A stretch of DNA of 63,086 bases from Pedobacter sp. (GCA_025351765.1 JANXVH010000043.1:1-63086); one strand, 5' to 3'. Shown: positions 27,201 through 34,964, counted from the stretch's first letter. A program made the numbers and translations. The notes: generated from the letters alone by a model not told the origin.

Positions 27201-28014
27201 CGCCTTTTTTTATTGTCCAGTCGGCATCATGTGCCCTTGTAGGGCCAAAACCCAGTTGTGCATCTACCCGCCATTTTTGTGGGTAACCCTTATTTTCAGG
27301 ATGATCAAGTATTGCGATGTGCGCCCTATCATCTCGGCCATCAACCTGCATACCCAAATCTACCCAAGTGGCGGGCTGCCCTTCTGCCTTTTCATTTTTT
27401 TGCCTCGCAGTATTGATCAGCTCTGCATTTATACCGGGCTTCCAGGGCATTCTCAAGAATAAGCCTCCATAGGGATTTTTACCTACGTTGATGTCTGTTT
27501 TCGCTTCACCTTTCCATTCCAGTGTGAGCAAGAACCTCCCCTTGTCTTGCTCCATACTCCAGGTCTGTGTTTCCGTCATTGTTGCCAGACCTTTATCGTC
27601 CAGCAGGTTATATACCGTTTGCCATTTAACTATAGCACCTGTTTTTTCCAGAATACGAACCGCTACACGTTTCCAAAAACCCGCCCCTGGATTCTCAAAA
27701 TAATTGCGACCGTTCACATTGGTTAACCCCCAATACAGACCAGTCTGGTGTTTATGATGCGGCGGACTAAGTTCTGTAAGCACGCCCTTACCATCCGGTG
27801 CGGCAATGGGATGTATAAAAGGCCGGAAGTCCTCCCCTGCATTTTGCGTTAATACAACTGCTTTATTATGCGTTCGAAGAATGGTTATCGTACCGGTCTT
27901 TTCATCCTGTACAGCTTCAAGTGTCGCATCATCGGCTTTACCGACCGGTGAATATTTTGGTCCTAGCCAAAGTATAAATAATAATGGAATCAGAAATAGG
28001 AGGTATTTTAACAT
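24208..28014 (-). CDS. Large exported fusion: DUF6807 + PVC-type propeller dehydrogenase + HEAT + cytochrome c
   Basis: The 1268-residue protein has an N-terminal hydrophobic signal or anchor (1-18). About 30-310 is DUF6807 (PmoA-like; PPHHKHQTGLYWG). About 335-720 is a beta-propeller of the PVC-type heme-binding family, with WDDKGRLWVAENRDYESRSS and EDTDHDGKADTKKVF. About 740-1080 is HEAT-like helices. About 1130-1268 is a cytochrome c domain with heme motif CGSCH and likely axial Met in SMMPNGL. The design suggests a periplasmic redox enzyme that passes electrons to its own heme. It diverges from the esterase gene at 28156. The substrate is unknown, and a carbohydrate is suggested by DUF6807. 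Confidence 0.85.
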   Translation of the reverse strand: MLKYLLFLIPLLFILWLGPKYSPVGKADDATLEAVQDEKTGTITILRTHNKAVVLTQNAGEDFRPFIHPIAAPDGKGVLTELSPPHHKHQTGLYWGLTNVNGRNYFENPGAGFWKRVAVRILEKTGAIVKWQTVYNLLDDKGLATMTETQTWSMEQDKGRFLLTLEWKGEAKTDINVGKNPYGGLFLRMPWKPGINAELINTARQKNEKAEGQPATWVDLGMQVDGRDDRAHIAILDHPENKGYPQKWRVDAQLGFGPTRAHDADWTIKKGETEVVRHQLVVYTGAFNDIEMNNTWAKFAGKDPNWASVDMWAVAKQEGRDAKFLSPEEAVKAMTLKEGFMANVYAGEPMVTQPMAFCWDDKGRLWVAENRDYESRSSGFSNDGNSRILILEDTDHDGKADTKKVFAEGIPFPSAMAVGFDGVFIGAPPNLLFVPDRNHDDKADMKDIEVRLTGWGIRDRHETLNSFHWGPDGWLYGCQGFATPSRIRKPVGKGKLYGHQDPFPDNEILKGNGVDINGGVWRYHPLKDKFEVVAHGFSNPWGIDYDAKGQIFITACVIPHLWYVIPGGIYHRQGGQHFNPYTYTDIKTIADHSHRSAHGGASIYQSDAFPEDQKGRIFMANIHEHAILTDVLKPVGSGFTGAHGDDLMAANNAQWVGFSTSIGPDGDLYVLDWHDADICGGSVMNKETGRIFRISPKIPLSQNFKNRYSDLNKLSDKQLVEFQTSKSDWHSRRARIILQNRAFKKELKKGTLEALLEIYLKSANSDYRLRAFWTLYVCNGLSVAQLNSALDDKDQYIRGWAVQLLCEDGIPSDAVIEKMGVMAKTETSAPVRLYLTSAMQRLPLEKRWILAANLSQHEEDENDHNLPKMLWYAIEPMVPKSPERSFNLAAQSKLSLIRKFIARRAIDADATDVLVSWMAKQNYIDTAMVIGMRDGLEGRADLKTPLNWKAAYEKLQRSGERNKQLSLEIAQYFGDTEAAASYFRTLHDKNAGIEGRRKALATLAAQQRLELVAELPELLADPLLHNDAIRAMASYDSEKLAQLLLSRYPKLNEKDQQTAIETLASRSRSGWMLALAIKNKTIEKRDIPASVARQLRRVVGSGFVEIWGPIDQLPSNELAFKKYRDLLNPAALDKANLKKGQTVFMRTCGSCHKMYGDGGNIGPNLTGSNRAKVDYLLFNVLDPSGEIQDDYKLVVVTTRDGRTYSGNISSENDRQIILRIVGQDAAVINKSNIQSREVMPVSMMPNGLFETLTNAEIIDLVGFLSRSK

Positions 28015-28155
28015 TTAATATCAGGTTTGCATTTGGTTATGCAGAAAGTATCATTTATAATTGAAAAATCCAAATATCAAGAAACAATTCATCAACACAA
28101 AGTCTTGATATAGAGCTAAATTATATCTTACTTAGCTAACCAATTCAGTATATAA

Positions 28156-29280
28156 ATGAAGTCAATTAAACTAAACAATCGCAACGTAGTGTTCGGCATG
28201 TTGTTGTTTTGCGTTGTAGGGAACGTGAAGCCTGTACTGGCCCAAATTATAGCCCGCGACCCACATACTACTGGCTATGTATTAGCTACAGAATTACCAG
28301 ATGGTACCAATCCATCTCCCAACGCCTATGGTAACTTTATTATTGGCTCTACACACAATCCGTCACCAGAATCGATGTTACAGGCCAACGTACCACAAGG
28401 AACCATCTATCGCTTTTTCATCAATTCGAAGGATAGCAAAATTTATCCCGGCATTGCCAGGGAACCAAATACATTTGGTACTCCAGACCCTGCAAATCCA
28501 GCTAAACTGATCGTAACTACGAGTCACCCTGCTACCTACACCCGCGAAGTGGCCGTATATGTTCCAAAGCAGTATGTTACCGGTACCGTAGCACCGTTCA
28601 TAGTAGGCGCCGACGGGGTAGACAACTTGCTTTTCACTGTGTTAGATAATCTCATTGCAAAAGGCAAAGTGCCGGCTATGATCGCTATCTCTATTGGTAA
28701 TGGCAGCGGCGATGCTCAAGGCAGCCAACGCGGCTTGGAATATGATACAATGAATGGACGATATGCAGAATTTATTGAAAAAGAAATACTTCCACTGATA
28801 GAAAGCAATTACCACGTTAAGCTAACAAAAGACCCAACCGGTCGCGCTACCATGGGCAATAGCTCGGGTGGATCCTGTGCACTTATTATGGCATGGTACC
28901 ATCCAGAATGGTATCACCGTGTACTCACCTATTCAGGCACCTACATCAACCAACAGTGGCCCTACAACCCGAAAATACCACACGGTGCTTGGGAATTTCA
29001 TGAACATATGATTACTAAAAGCAAACGGAAACCATTGCGAATCTGGATGGAAGTAGGTGATAAAGACCTGTTAAACCCCAATACAATGCGAGACAACATG
29101 CACGATTGGGTGGTTGCAAATGAAAATATGGCAAAAGTACTTGCTGCTAAAAAATATCCATACCAGTTTGTTTTTGCCCGCAACGCCCGGCATGTAGAGG
29201 ATAATGTGAGAAAGCAAACCCTACCTGATGCTTTGGAATGGCTTTGGAAAGATTATTACCCGGCACAAGTTTCGAAATAA
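28156..29280 (+). CDS. Secreted esterase (Fes/PF00756 alpha/beta hydrolase)
   Basis: The 374-residue protein has a signal peptide ending in VLAQ (about 30). The nucleophile Ser is S236 in MGNSSGGSCALI. An acid residue candidate lies in MEVGDKDLLN and the catalytic His in RHVEDNVRK. An N-terminal carbohydrate-binding-like segment precedes the hydrolase core. Family members remove acetyl, feruloyl or similar groups from glycans or siderophores. It is divergent from the large cytochrome fusion 141 bp away, so the two may share regulation and a glycan substrate. Confidence 0.88.
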   Translation: MKSIKLNNRNVVFGMLLFCVVGNVKPVLAQIIARDPHTTGYVLATELPDGTNPSPNAYGNFIIGSTHNPSPESMLQANVPQGTIYRFFINSKDSKIYPGIAREPNTFGTPDPANPAKLIVTTSHPATYTREVAVYVPKQYVTGTVAPFIVGADGVDNLLFTVLDNLIAKGKVPAMIAISIGNGSGDAQGSQRGLEYDTMNGRYAEFIEKEILPLIESNYHVKLTKDPTGRATMGNSSGGSCALIMAWYHPEWYHRVLTYSGTYINQQWPYNPKIPHGAWEFHEHMITKSKRKPLRIWMEVGDKDLLNPNTMRDNMHDWVVANENMAKVLAAKKYPYQFVFARNARHVEDNVRKQTLPDALEWLWKDYYPAQVSK

Positions 29281-29321
29281 GATGTAGCTATTTGGCACGC
29301 TATTAGTTTACTATTGATCAA

Positions 29322-29492
29322 ATAAAAAGTATTTATATAATATTTGCGGTAGTAGCATTGATGTTTGCAAGCTCATGTGATACCATAAGAACAGCAGGAA
29401 ATAGCGGTAAAGTGCCTCCCGGACAAGCAAAGAAAAGAACCGGATCAAAGTCTGCGAAACCTTTCGCTCCGGGCCAGCAGAAGAAAAATTAA
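29322..29492 (+). CDS. Small lipoprotein-like gene with unclear start codon
   Basis: The open frame 29322-29492 encodes an N-terminal signal with a lipobox (LMFASSC) and a basic tail (VPPGQAKKR, SAKPFAPGQQKKN). This tail is seen in small Bacteroidota lipoproteins. The natural start position, just before KSIYIIFAVV, reads ATA rather than ATG. The only in-frame ATG (29361) lies inside the signal and would leave almost no leader. Either a non-standard start is used or the gene has lost its start codon. It follows the esterase by 41 bp. Confidence 0.55.
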   Translation: MKSIYIIFAVVALMFASSCDTIRTAGNSGKVPPGQAKKRTGSKSAKPFAPGQQKKN

Positions 29493-29553
29493 TTTAATAG
29501 TTTCCCTTCTTGAGCTCTTTAAGATATGAAACTTCAATTTACCAAGTCAAAAG

Positions 29554-29587
29554 GTAGCTCATTTCATTTTTAAATGAAATGAGCTAC
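29554..29587. repeat. 16-bp inverted repeat hairpin
   Basis: GTAGCTCATTTCATTT (29554-29569) and its exact inverse complement (29572-29587) are separated by 2 bp. It lies between the lipoprotein-like gene and the convergent DUF4382 gene. No T-run follows on either strand, so it is a terminator only by position. Confidence 0.75.
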
Positions 29588-29657
29588 TCTCCTGATATCA
29601 TTAAGTATTTAATTTATACCCACTTGCGTACCGGATTGTAATGGAATAATTGAACGT

Positions 29658-30461
29658 TTACTTATTTTTAAGCGTAATGGCACCTACGCTTGTGTTTTGA
29701 CCAAGAGCTACATTAACATTAGTAATAGTACTGTCTCTGTAGCCAACAACTGGAGCAAATTTTACAGAATATTTACCTACTGCAAGTCCGCCAACCGTGA
29801 ATTTTCCAGTTAAAGGATCTGCAATTGTACCTACCGTATCAGTTCCTGCAATCACCAACACTTCAGGATGGCTCAACAACGGCAATACAGTTCCAGATAT
29901 TAAACCAGATGTAGCTGTTGTGATACCCCTTACTACAGGCTTAAGTATATACTTGCCATTGCCAGTACTTACAATAGATTTTGCAGCATCAAAATCAAGT
30001 AATAACGAATAGGTTACACCAGCTACTAAGGATGGGTTTGAAGTAAGTTTTACTTTCCAGCCAGAAGATTGTCCGCTTGGGGTAGTAAGTTCCTGTGAAA
30101 CACCACCAACAACAATCGTATTTCCTGAATCATTCAATACCAGTCTTATTTCAGAAATCTCACCACTTGGCATTTCACCTGAAGCTACTAAAATATCAGG
30201 GTTGCTGCTTCCAATTCTAAAATCCAGAATATTAAAGATACTTGTTTTGTTAGCAAACTTATAAGATTTGCCCGCTGAAATTAGCGTGATCTCTTTAACG
30301 CTTAGGTTAATTTTATCAAAATTTCCAGGAGCATCAGTCATTCTGAACTCCACTTTAGTTGTACCGCTTGCTGAAGTGTTACTGTCTTTTTTGCATCCAA
30401 TAAGGATAGCTAGACCAACAAAAAACAAGGCCAACCCTGAATACATAATTCTCTTTTTCAT
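29658..30461 (-). CDS. DUF4382 domain lipoprotein
   Basis: The 267-residue protein has a lipoprotein signal ending in LIGC (lipid-attached Cys about 23). DUF4382 occupies about 37-185 (KVEFRMTDAPGNFDKINLSV, KTSIFNILDFRIG). A C-terminal carboxypeptidase-like beta domain covers about 190-265 (GTVADPLTGKFTVGGLAVGKY type). It is a surface or periplasmic protein of unknown function. It diverges from the sensor cassette at 30673, with OmpR-type tandem repeats between them, so it is a likely target of that two-component system. Confidence 0.88.
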   Translation of the reverse strand: MKKRIMYSGLALFFVGLAILIGCKKDSNTSASGTTKVEFRMTDAPGNFDKINLSVKEITLISAGKSYKFANKTSIFNILDFRIGSSNPDILVASGEMPSGEISEIRLVLNDSGNTIVVGGVSQELTTPSGQSSGWKVKLTSNPSLVAGVTYSLLLDFDAAKSIVSTGNGKYILKPVVRGITTATSGLISGTVLPLLSHPEVLVIAGTDTVGTIADPLTGKFTVGGLAVGKYSVKFAPVVGYRDSTITNVNVALGQNTSVGAITLKNK

Positions 30462-30514
30462 AATTTTAGATTTTAGTGATTAATAATATTTTCGTTAATC
30501 AAAATTGGAAAGCC

Positions 30515-30536
30515 AACATGAATTAAACATGAAATT
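30515..30536 (+). promoter_or_regulatory. Tandem 11-bp operator, OmpR/PhoB-class geometry (site 1)
   Basis: AACATGAATTA (30515-30525) is followed directly by AACATGAAATT (30526-30536), identical at 9 of 11 positions. Head-to-tail half-sites 11 bp apart are the classical target of winged-helix OmpR/PhoB regulators. It lies 54 bp upstream of the DUF4382 start on the minus side. Confidence 0.65.
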
Positions 30537-30556
30537 CTGAATTTATTTTACCCTGA

Positions 30557-30578
30557 AGTTTCATCTTAAATTCATGTT
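30557..30578 (-). promoter_or_regulatory. Inverted second copy of the tandem 11-bp operator (site 2)
   Basis: Read on the minus strand, 30578-30568 is AACATGAATTT and 30567-30557 is AAGATGAAACT, matching the consensus of site 1. Its centre is 42 bp (about four helical turns) from the centre of site 1, in opposite orientation. A TTTG element at about 30588 could be a minus-33 box for the plus-strand cassette. Confidence 0.6.
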
Positions 30579-30672
30579 CAATTGTCACATTTGTTAGTAT
30601 TATATAGATACGAGGCAATCGTTCAATAGCACGTTACGACTTTTACATGGCAAACTTCTTTATATTTACTAA

Positions 30673-31032
30673 ATGGACAGATCATTTATTTCTAAGACAA
30701 TATTAACCGCTATCTTTATTTTGTGGCTACCTTCCCTAGTACAGGCGAAGGTGCCAATGATAAAGAGACTAGTAGCCGTTAACAGCTCTCTAATGAAAGG
30801 TTTTGCTTTTTTAAATGATACTACTAAGTACCAACAGCAGGATGAGAAAAAAGACAAAGGCAAAGATAAATCTAACAGCAAGGAAAAACCTGATCAAAAA
30901 CAGGAACCTGACAAACCATATATCCAAGAAGTACCTAAAGCACGTAAGCAGACAAGGCCCTCTATTGTTATTAAGCCCAATATTAAAGTAAAGACCATTA
31001 AGATTATTCGTCCAAATATTAAAAGACCATAG
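30673..31032 (+). CDS. Exported Lys/Pro-rich protein of unknown function
   Basis: The 119-residue protein has a clear Sec signal (residues 1-25, LPSLVQA). After about residue 50 it becomes highly charged and low in complexity (DEKKDKGKDKSNSKEKPDQK). It ends with alternating basic and beta-branched residues (VIKPNIKVKTIKIIRPNIKR). No domain is recognisable. It is the first gene of a four-gene unit with a barrel protein, response regulator and kinase, with a 10-bp gap to the next gene. It could bind polyanionic surface polymers or be a sensed or secreted component, but neither is shown. Confidence 0.75.
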   Translation: MDRSFISKTILTAIFILWLPSLVQAKVPMIKRLVAVNSSLMKGFAFLNDTTKYQQQDEKKDKGKDKSNSKEKPDQKQEPDKPYIQEVPKARKQTRPSIVIKPNIKVKTIKIIRPNIKRP

Positions 31033-31042
31033 TGTGTAACTA

Positions 31043-31885
31043 ATGAGATTCACATCCATACTTATCCTGATTTGCATGACTTCTTTCAAGGTGCAAGCAC
31101 AACAAGACAGTGTTAAAAAAACGACAGTAACATTAGCCTCGCTATATAGTAGTAATGTAAGTTACTACGGCCAGGCTACCAATGAAAAGCTTCCTTATGC
31201 ACTATTTAATGCGACGGTAAGATTCCCTATTGGCCTCTACCTTTCTGGCGGCTCCTATAAACTATTAAACTATGGATCTGGTATATCCGAAACAGATATT
31301 GGAGCTGGTTATGGTCATGATTTTAATGATAAAATAAATATGGATATAGCTTATACTCGTTCTTTTTTTCCTGCAAATTCACCACTGTTACAGGCTGCAA
31401 ATGAGAATAATGTAAACATAACCGTAAACTATGTGTGGCTCTGGCTCAAAAGTTCGCTTAGCTCCGATTATGCTTTTGGCAAACAAAATGATGTTTTTAT
31501 AAGTCTCAGCCATTCCAAGGAGATCAGTATCGGCACCTTATTTAACGCTAAAAATTCACTTCATTTAGAACCTGCAATTGAACTGGTGGCAGGCACCCGC
31601 CATTTTTATGAAGTCTATACCATAAAAAAAGGCAACCATGACCAGATTAACGGAAAAGGCAAAAGCGCCGTATCCCCGGGGAATTCAAATTCAATAACCA
31701 CCACTTCTGTCGCTTCTAATAGCTTCAATCTTTTGTCCTATAATTTTAAACTCCCACTTAGTTTAAGCCGGGCAAATTATATTGCAGAAATCAATTATCA
31801 GCTTTCTATTCTGGGGGCTAATGCTGGGGCAGAATTAAAGCATCAGCAATCATTTATGGGTTTGGCATTTTACTATCAATTTTAA
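31043..31885 (+). CDS. Predicted outer-membrane beta-barrel protein, unknown family
   Basis: The 280-residue protein has a signal peptide ending in KVQAQ. The remainder alternates polar and aromatic residues as in beta-strands (SNVSYYGQATNEKLPYALF, NINVNYVWLWLKSSLSSDY type segments). It ends YYQF, with the C-terminal Phe typical of outer-membrane barrels. It lies 10 bp after the Lys-rich protein and 11 bp before the response regulator, so it is part of the sensor operon. I do not recognise a named family. Confidence 0.75.
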   Translation: MRFTSILILICMTSFKVQAQQDSVKKTTVTLASLYSSNVSYYGQATNEKLPYALFNATVRFPIGLYLSGGSYKLLNYGSGISETDIGAGYGHDFNDKINMDIAYTRSFFPANSPLLQAANENNVNITVNYVWLWLKSSLSSDYAFGKQNDVFISLSHSKEISIGTLFNAKNSLHLEPAIELVAGTRHFYEVYTIKKGNHDQINGKGKSAVSPGNSNSITTTSVASNSFNLLSYNFKLPLSLSRANYIAEINYQLSILGANAGAELKHQQSFMGLAFYYQF

Positions 31886-31896
31886 TCCAATTCCCT

Positions 31897-32571
31897 ATGA
31901 AAGTATTAATAGTTGAGGATGAAAAAACATTGGCTTATGAAATGGAAGCCTTTCTAAAGAAAGGATTTTATCTATGTGACATGGCGCATACCCTAGCGGC
32001 TGGACTGGAGCAACTGGAACTAAATAAATACGATTTTATTTTAATAGATTTAAGTTTACCTGATGGGAATGGATTAGAAATCTTGAAAAGCGCTAAAAAG
32101 AACAACCCTGATGCCGCTTATATCATCATTACTGCAAGAACAAACTTAAAAGACAGGGTTAATGGACTGGATCTCGGTGCAGATGATTATCTGGCAAAAC
32201 CCTTTTACCTTTTAGAGTTGCAATCTAGAATGCATGCCATAGCCCGAAGAAAATTCGGCATAACTGAAGATTTGTCGCCTATTGGCGAATTCAATATAGA
32301 CCTTCAAAAAAGAATCATCCTATTTAAGGAACAGCGGATAGAACTTTCCCGTAAGGAATTTGATCTGCTGAGCTACCTTTTGCTTCATAAAAATCGGGTA
32401 CTGACACGTGTTCAATTGAGCGAGCACATTTGGGGCACTTTTGTAAATGATGATTACGATTCAAATTATATCGATGCCCATATTAAAAATATACGTAAGA
32501 AACTAAATATATGGGCGGATACCGAATGGCTGGAAACCGTGCGTGGTGTAGGCTACCGAATTAAAAAGTAA
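31897..32571 (+). CDS. Two-component response regulator, OmpR/PhoB family
   Basis: The 224-residue protein has a receiver domain (1-120) with acidic pocket EDE at 7-9 and phospho-acceptor D51 in LIDLSLPDGNG. The conserved Thr is in IITARTNL and the Lys in LAKPFY. A C-terminal winged helix (about 130-222) has ELSRKEFDLLSYLLLHKN and WLETVRGVGYRIKK. The kinase gene starts 1 bp after its stop, so the pair is cognate. Tandem 11-bp repeats at 30515-30578 are its most likely binding sites. Confidence 0.95.
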   Translation: MKVLIVEDEKTLAYEMEAFLKKGFYLCDMAHTLAAGLEQLELNKYDFILIDLSLPDGNGLEILKSAKKNNPDAAYIIITARTNLKDRVNGLDLGADDYLAKPFYLLELQSRMHAIARRKFGITEDLSPIGEFNIDLQKRIILFKEQRIELSRKEFDLLSYLLLHKNRVLTRVQLSEHIWGTFVNDDYDSNYIDAHIKNIRKKLNIWADTEWLETVRGVGYRIKK

Positions 32572-32572
32572 G

Positions 32573-33895
32573 ATGAAATTATCTACTAAACTTACGTTAT
32601 TCATTACCGGGTCAAAACTTATAATTGTTTTGGTATTTGTTCTGGCACTGCCATTTCTTGTCAAAAGTATAGCTTCGGAGTACACCAATTATACGCTAAA
32701 GCAGCAACGGAAAAAAGTGCTGGATATAGTTAAAAAGAGTGGCGTGGACTATTACCTGCAAGGCGAGGATAATTATGGTAGTTATACCATGCTTAAAGAA
32801 GAATTTATAGCCTTATTGCCCGTTAAGGACAATTTGAAAATGGATGTTATCAAGAATTCACAACGGCTTATAGAAAGTGACACCTTAAATTATAGGATAT
32901 TGAGCTATACCTTCAAAAACAACAATAAAAATTACCTGCTAGAGATCGGTAAAATGACCGAAAGTACCAGTCAATATAACAATCCTTTACAACGTTTTGC
33001 CTTGTATATATTGATAGCACTTATTGGCCTAACCATATTAATTGACCTTACCTTTATCCGTGTACTGATCCGTCCGCTTGCAAAAATTATAAATACCAAA
33101 TTAAAAAACAGAAAATTTCCCTTCAAAGATGAACAGAAACGAGTTCAAACAACAACTGAGGATTTTAAATACCTGGACGAATCCCTGATCCTTTTGATGA
33201 ACCAGATTAATGAAGCCTTTTATAAAGAAAGGGAATTTACTTCAAATGCTTCCCATGAATTGATGACACCCATCAGTATTCTCCAGAATAAAATGGAAAA
33301 TCTGCTTACCGATGAAACACTTGATGAGCGTTCATCAATGGCTATAATAGAAATGATGAAAACGGTAGATAGGTTGAAGAATATTACCAAATCCCTATTA
33401 TTGATTTCCAGAATTGAAAACCAGCAGTATGTTAGAAAAGAATCTGTTAAACCGCTGTTGCTATTTAACGACATCATAGAAGAGATCAGTCATAGACTGG
33501 AAGAAAAGCAGATACAGATCTCACTGAATATATCGCCCAAGGCGAGACTAAAATTCGTTAATAAAGACCTACTGTTTCAACTTTTTTTTAATCTGATTCA
33601 TAATGCCATAAAGTTTAACCGTATTGAAGGAGAGATTTTTATAAGTGATAGGCATTTAAATACAGGAGCGTACGAAATAAATATTATGGATACAGGCATC
33701 GGAATTCCGAAAGAGGATTTGCCATTTATCTTTGACCGTTTCATGAAAACAAATCTTAAAGGAGATGTTGGATACGGATTAGGTCTAGCCATTGTAAAAA
33801 GCATTGCAATCTATCATCAAATAGAAATCGACGTTCAATCGGAAATTGGAGCAGGCACAAGTTTTAAGATAATTTTTCCACGGACTCCCATTTAG
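32573..33895 (+). CDS. Sensor histidine kinase
   Basis: The 440-residue membrane kinase has two transmembrane segments (about 8-30 and 143-168) around a periplasmic sensor region of about 110 residues (YYLQGEDNYGSYTMLKEEFI). The DHp phospho-acceptor is H228 in SNASHELMTPIS. The ATPase domain has N box FNLIHNAIKFN, G1 DTGIGIPKED, F box FIFDRF and G2 GYGLGLAIVKS. It lacks an obvious HAMP. It is the last gene of the cassette. The signal is unknown, and the barrel and Lys-rich proteins encoded with it suggest an envelope cue. Confidence 0.94.
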   Translation: MKLSTKLTLFITGSKLIIVLVFVLALPFLVKSIASEYTNYTLKQQRKKVLDIVKKSGVDYYLQGEDNYGSYTMLKEEFIALLPVKDNLKMDVIKNSQRLIESDTLNYRILSYTFKNNNKNYLLEIGKMTESTSQYNNPLQRFALYILIALIGLTILIDLTFIRVLIRPLAKIINTKLKNRKFPFKDEQKRVQTTTEDFKYLDESLILLMNQINEAFYKEREFTSNASHELMTPISILQNKMENLLTDETLDERSSMAIIEMMKTVDRLKNITKSLLLISRIENQQYVRKESVKPLLLFNDIIEEISHRLEEKQIQISLNISPKARLKFVNKDLLFQLFFNLIHNAIKFNRIEGEIFISDRHLNTGAYEINIMDTGIGIPKEDLPFIFDRFMKTNLKGDVGYGLGLAIVKSIAIYHQIEIDVQSEIGAGTSFKIIFPRTPI

Positions 33896-34117
33896 CATTT
33901 TTGATACCGATGAAACCGAGCAGCCCATGAAAAAAAGCCATTGCAAGCTTAAAGTTGAATGGTGTTAACCTGATTACTGAAAAAGCCAATAACTCTGGAG
34001 TAGCCAGGGATTATAATATCAATTTAATTCCGAGGTATGTTCTGATAGATAGGGAAGGGACTTTGGGGCCTGGTACCTGAACAAGAAAATATTCTTGATT
34101 TGGCCCTAAAAAAATAA
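33896..34117 (+). pseudogene. Remnant of a TlpA/thioredoxin-like redoxin C-terminus
   Basis: Three pieces in shifting frames read like the end of a TlpA-type redoxin. They are FDTDETEQPMKK near 33900, then AIASLKLNGVNLITEK and DYNINLIPRYVLIDREGTLG, then EQENILDLALKK with TAA at 34115-34117. A frameshift lies in the A-run near 33930, and sequence is missing before the last piece. No N-terminal half or CxxC motif remains. It sits directly after the kinase stop codon. Confidence 0.75.
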
Positions 34118-34273
34118 CGTTGTGAATTCAACTATCACGTTAAGGTCTTTTTATCAAATAATGATTTAGCACAGTAAACATTTATAAGCTTTCAGGCGTT
34201 TAAAATCTAGTGTATGGAAAGCTTTAATCCTTCCATGCACCAAATATTAAATGAATACTTAAACAAAAAATAA

Positions 34274-34951
34274 ATGAAAGTTCTATTTGTATTAACATCA
34301 CATGACCAATTAGGAAACACTGGTCACAAAACAGGCTTTTGGGTAGAAGAATTTGCCGCCCCTTACTATAAATTTTTAGATGCAAATTTTGATATCGTCG
34401 TTGCAACACCTAAAGGTGGACAAGCACCCATTGACCCAAGCAGTGAGGTATCATCTGCACAAACAAAAGACACAGAACGTTATTACAAGGATGAAAAGGC
34501 ACAAGAAGTAATTGCGCATACCCAGCTCCTATCCGAAATGAAAGCAGCAGATTTCGATGCCATATTTTACCCTGGTGGCCACGGCCCACTCTGGGATTTA
34601 GCGAATGATGAGGACTCCGCAAAGCTTATTTTAGATTTCTACAATAGCGACAAATTAGTTGGTGCTGTCTGTCATGCACCAGGTGCTTTTATAAACGTAA
34701 AGTTTGAAAACGGTGATCCTTTTGTAAAAGGTAAAAATGTAACCGGATTCTCAAATACCGAAGAGGCTGCCGTGAAATTAACAGGTGTAGTACCTTTCCT
34801 TGTAGAAACCGAAATGGAAAAATTAGGTGCCACTTACAGCAAGGTAGCAGATTGGGGTGTACACGTAGTAACAGATGGTTTATTGATAACCGGCCAGAAT
34901 CCAGCGTCATCTGAAAGTGTTGCGGAAAAAATGATCTCGCTATTAAAGTAA
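34274..34951 (+). CDS. Type 1 glutamine amidotransferase-like / DJ-1-PfpI protein
   Basis: The 225-residue protein has the nucleophile-elbow Cys in GAVCHAPGAFINV, an upstream Glu region in GFWVEEFAAPYY and PGGHGPLWDLAND. This matches the Hsp31-like DJ-1/PfpI subgroup, whose members act as chaperones, glyoxalases or protein deglycases. It lies 13 bp before a nitroreductase gene, suggesting a small stress operon. There is no signal peptide. Confidence 0.88.
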   Translation: MKVLFVLTSHDQLGNTGHKTGFWVEEFAAPYYKFLDANFDIVVATPKGGQAPIDPSSEVSSAQTKDTERYYKDEKAQEVIAHTQLLSEMKAADFDAIFYPGGHGPLWDLANDEDSAKLILDFYNSDKLVGAVCHAPGAFINVKFENGDPFVKGKNVTGFSNTEEAAVKLTGVVPFLVETEMEKLGATYSKVADWGVHVVTDGLLITGQNPASSESVAEKMISLLK

Positions 34952-34964
34952 TTAAATCTAAAAA

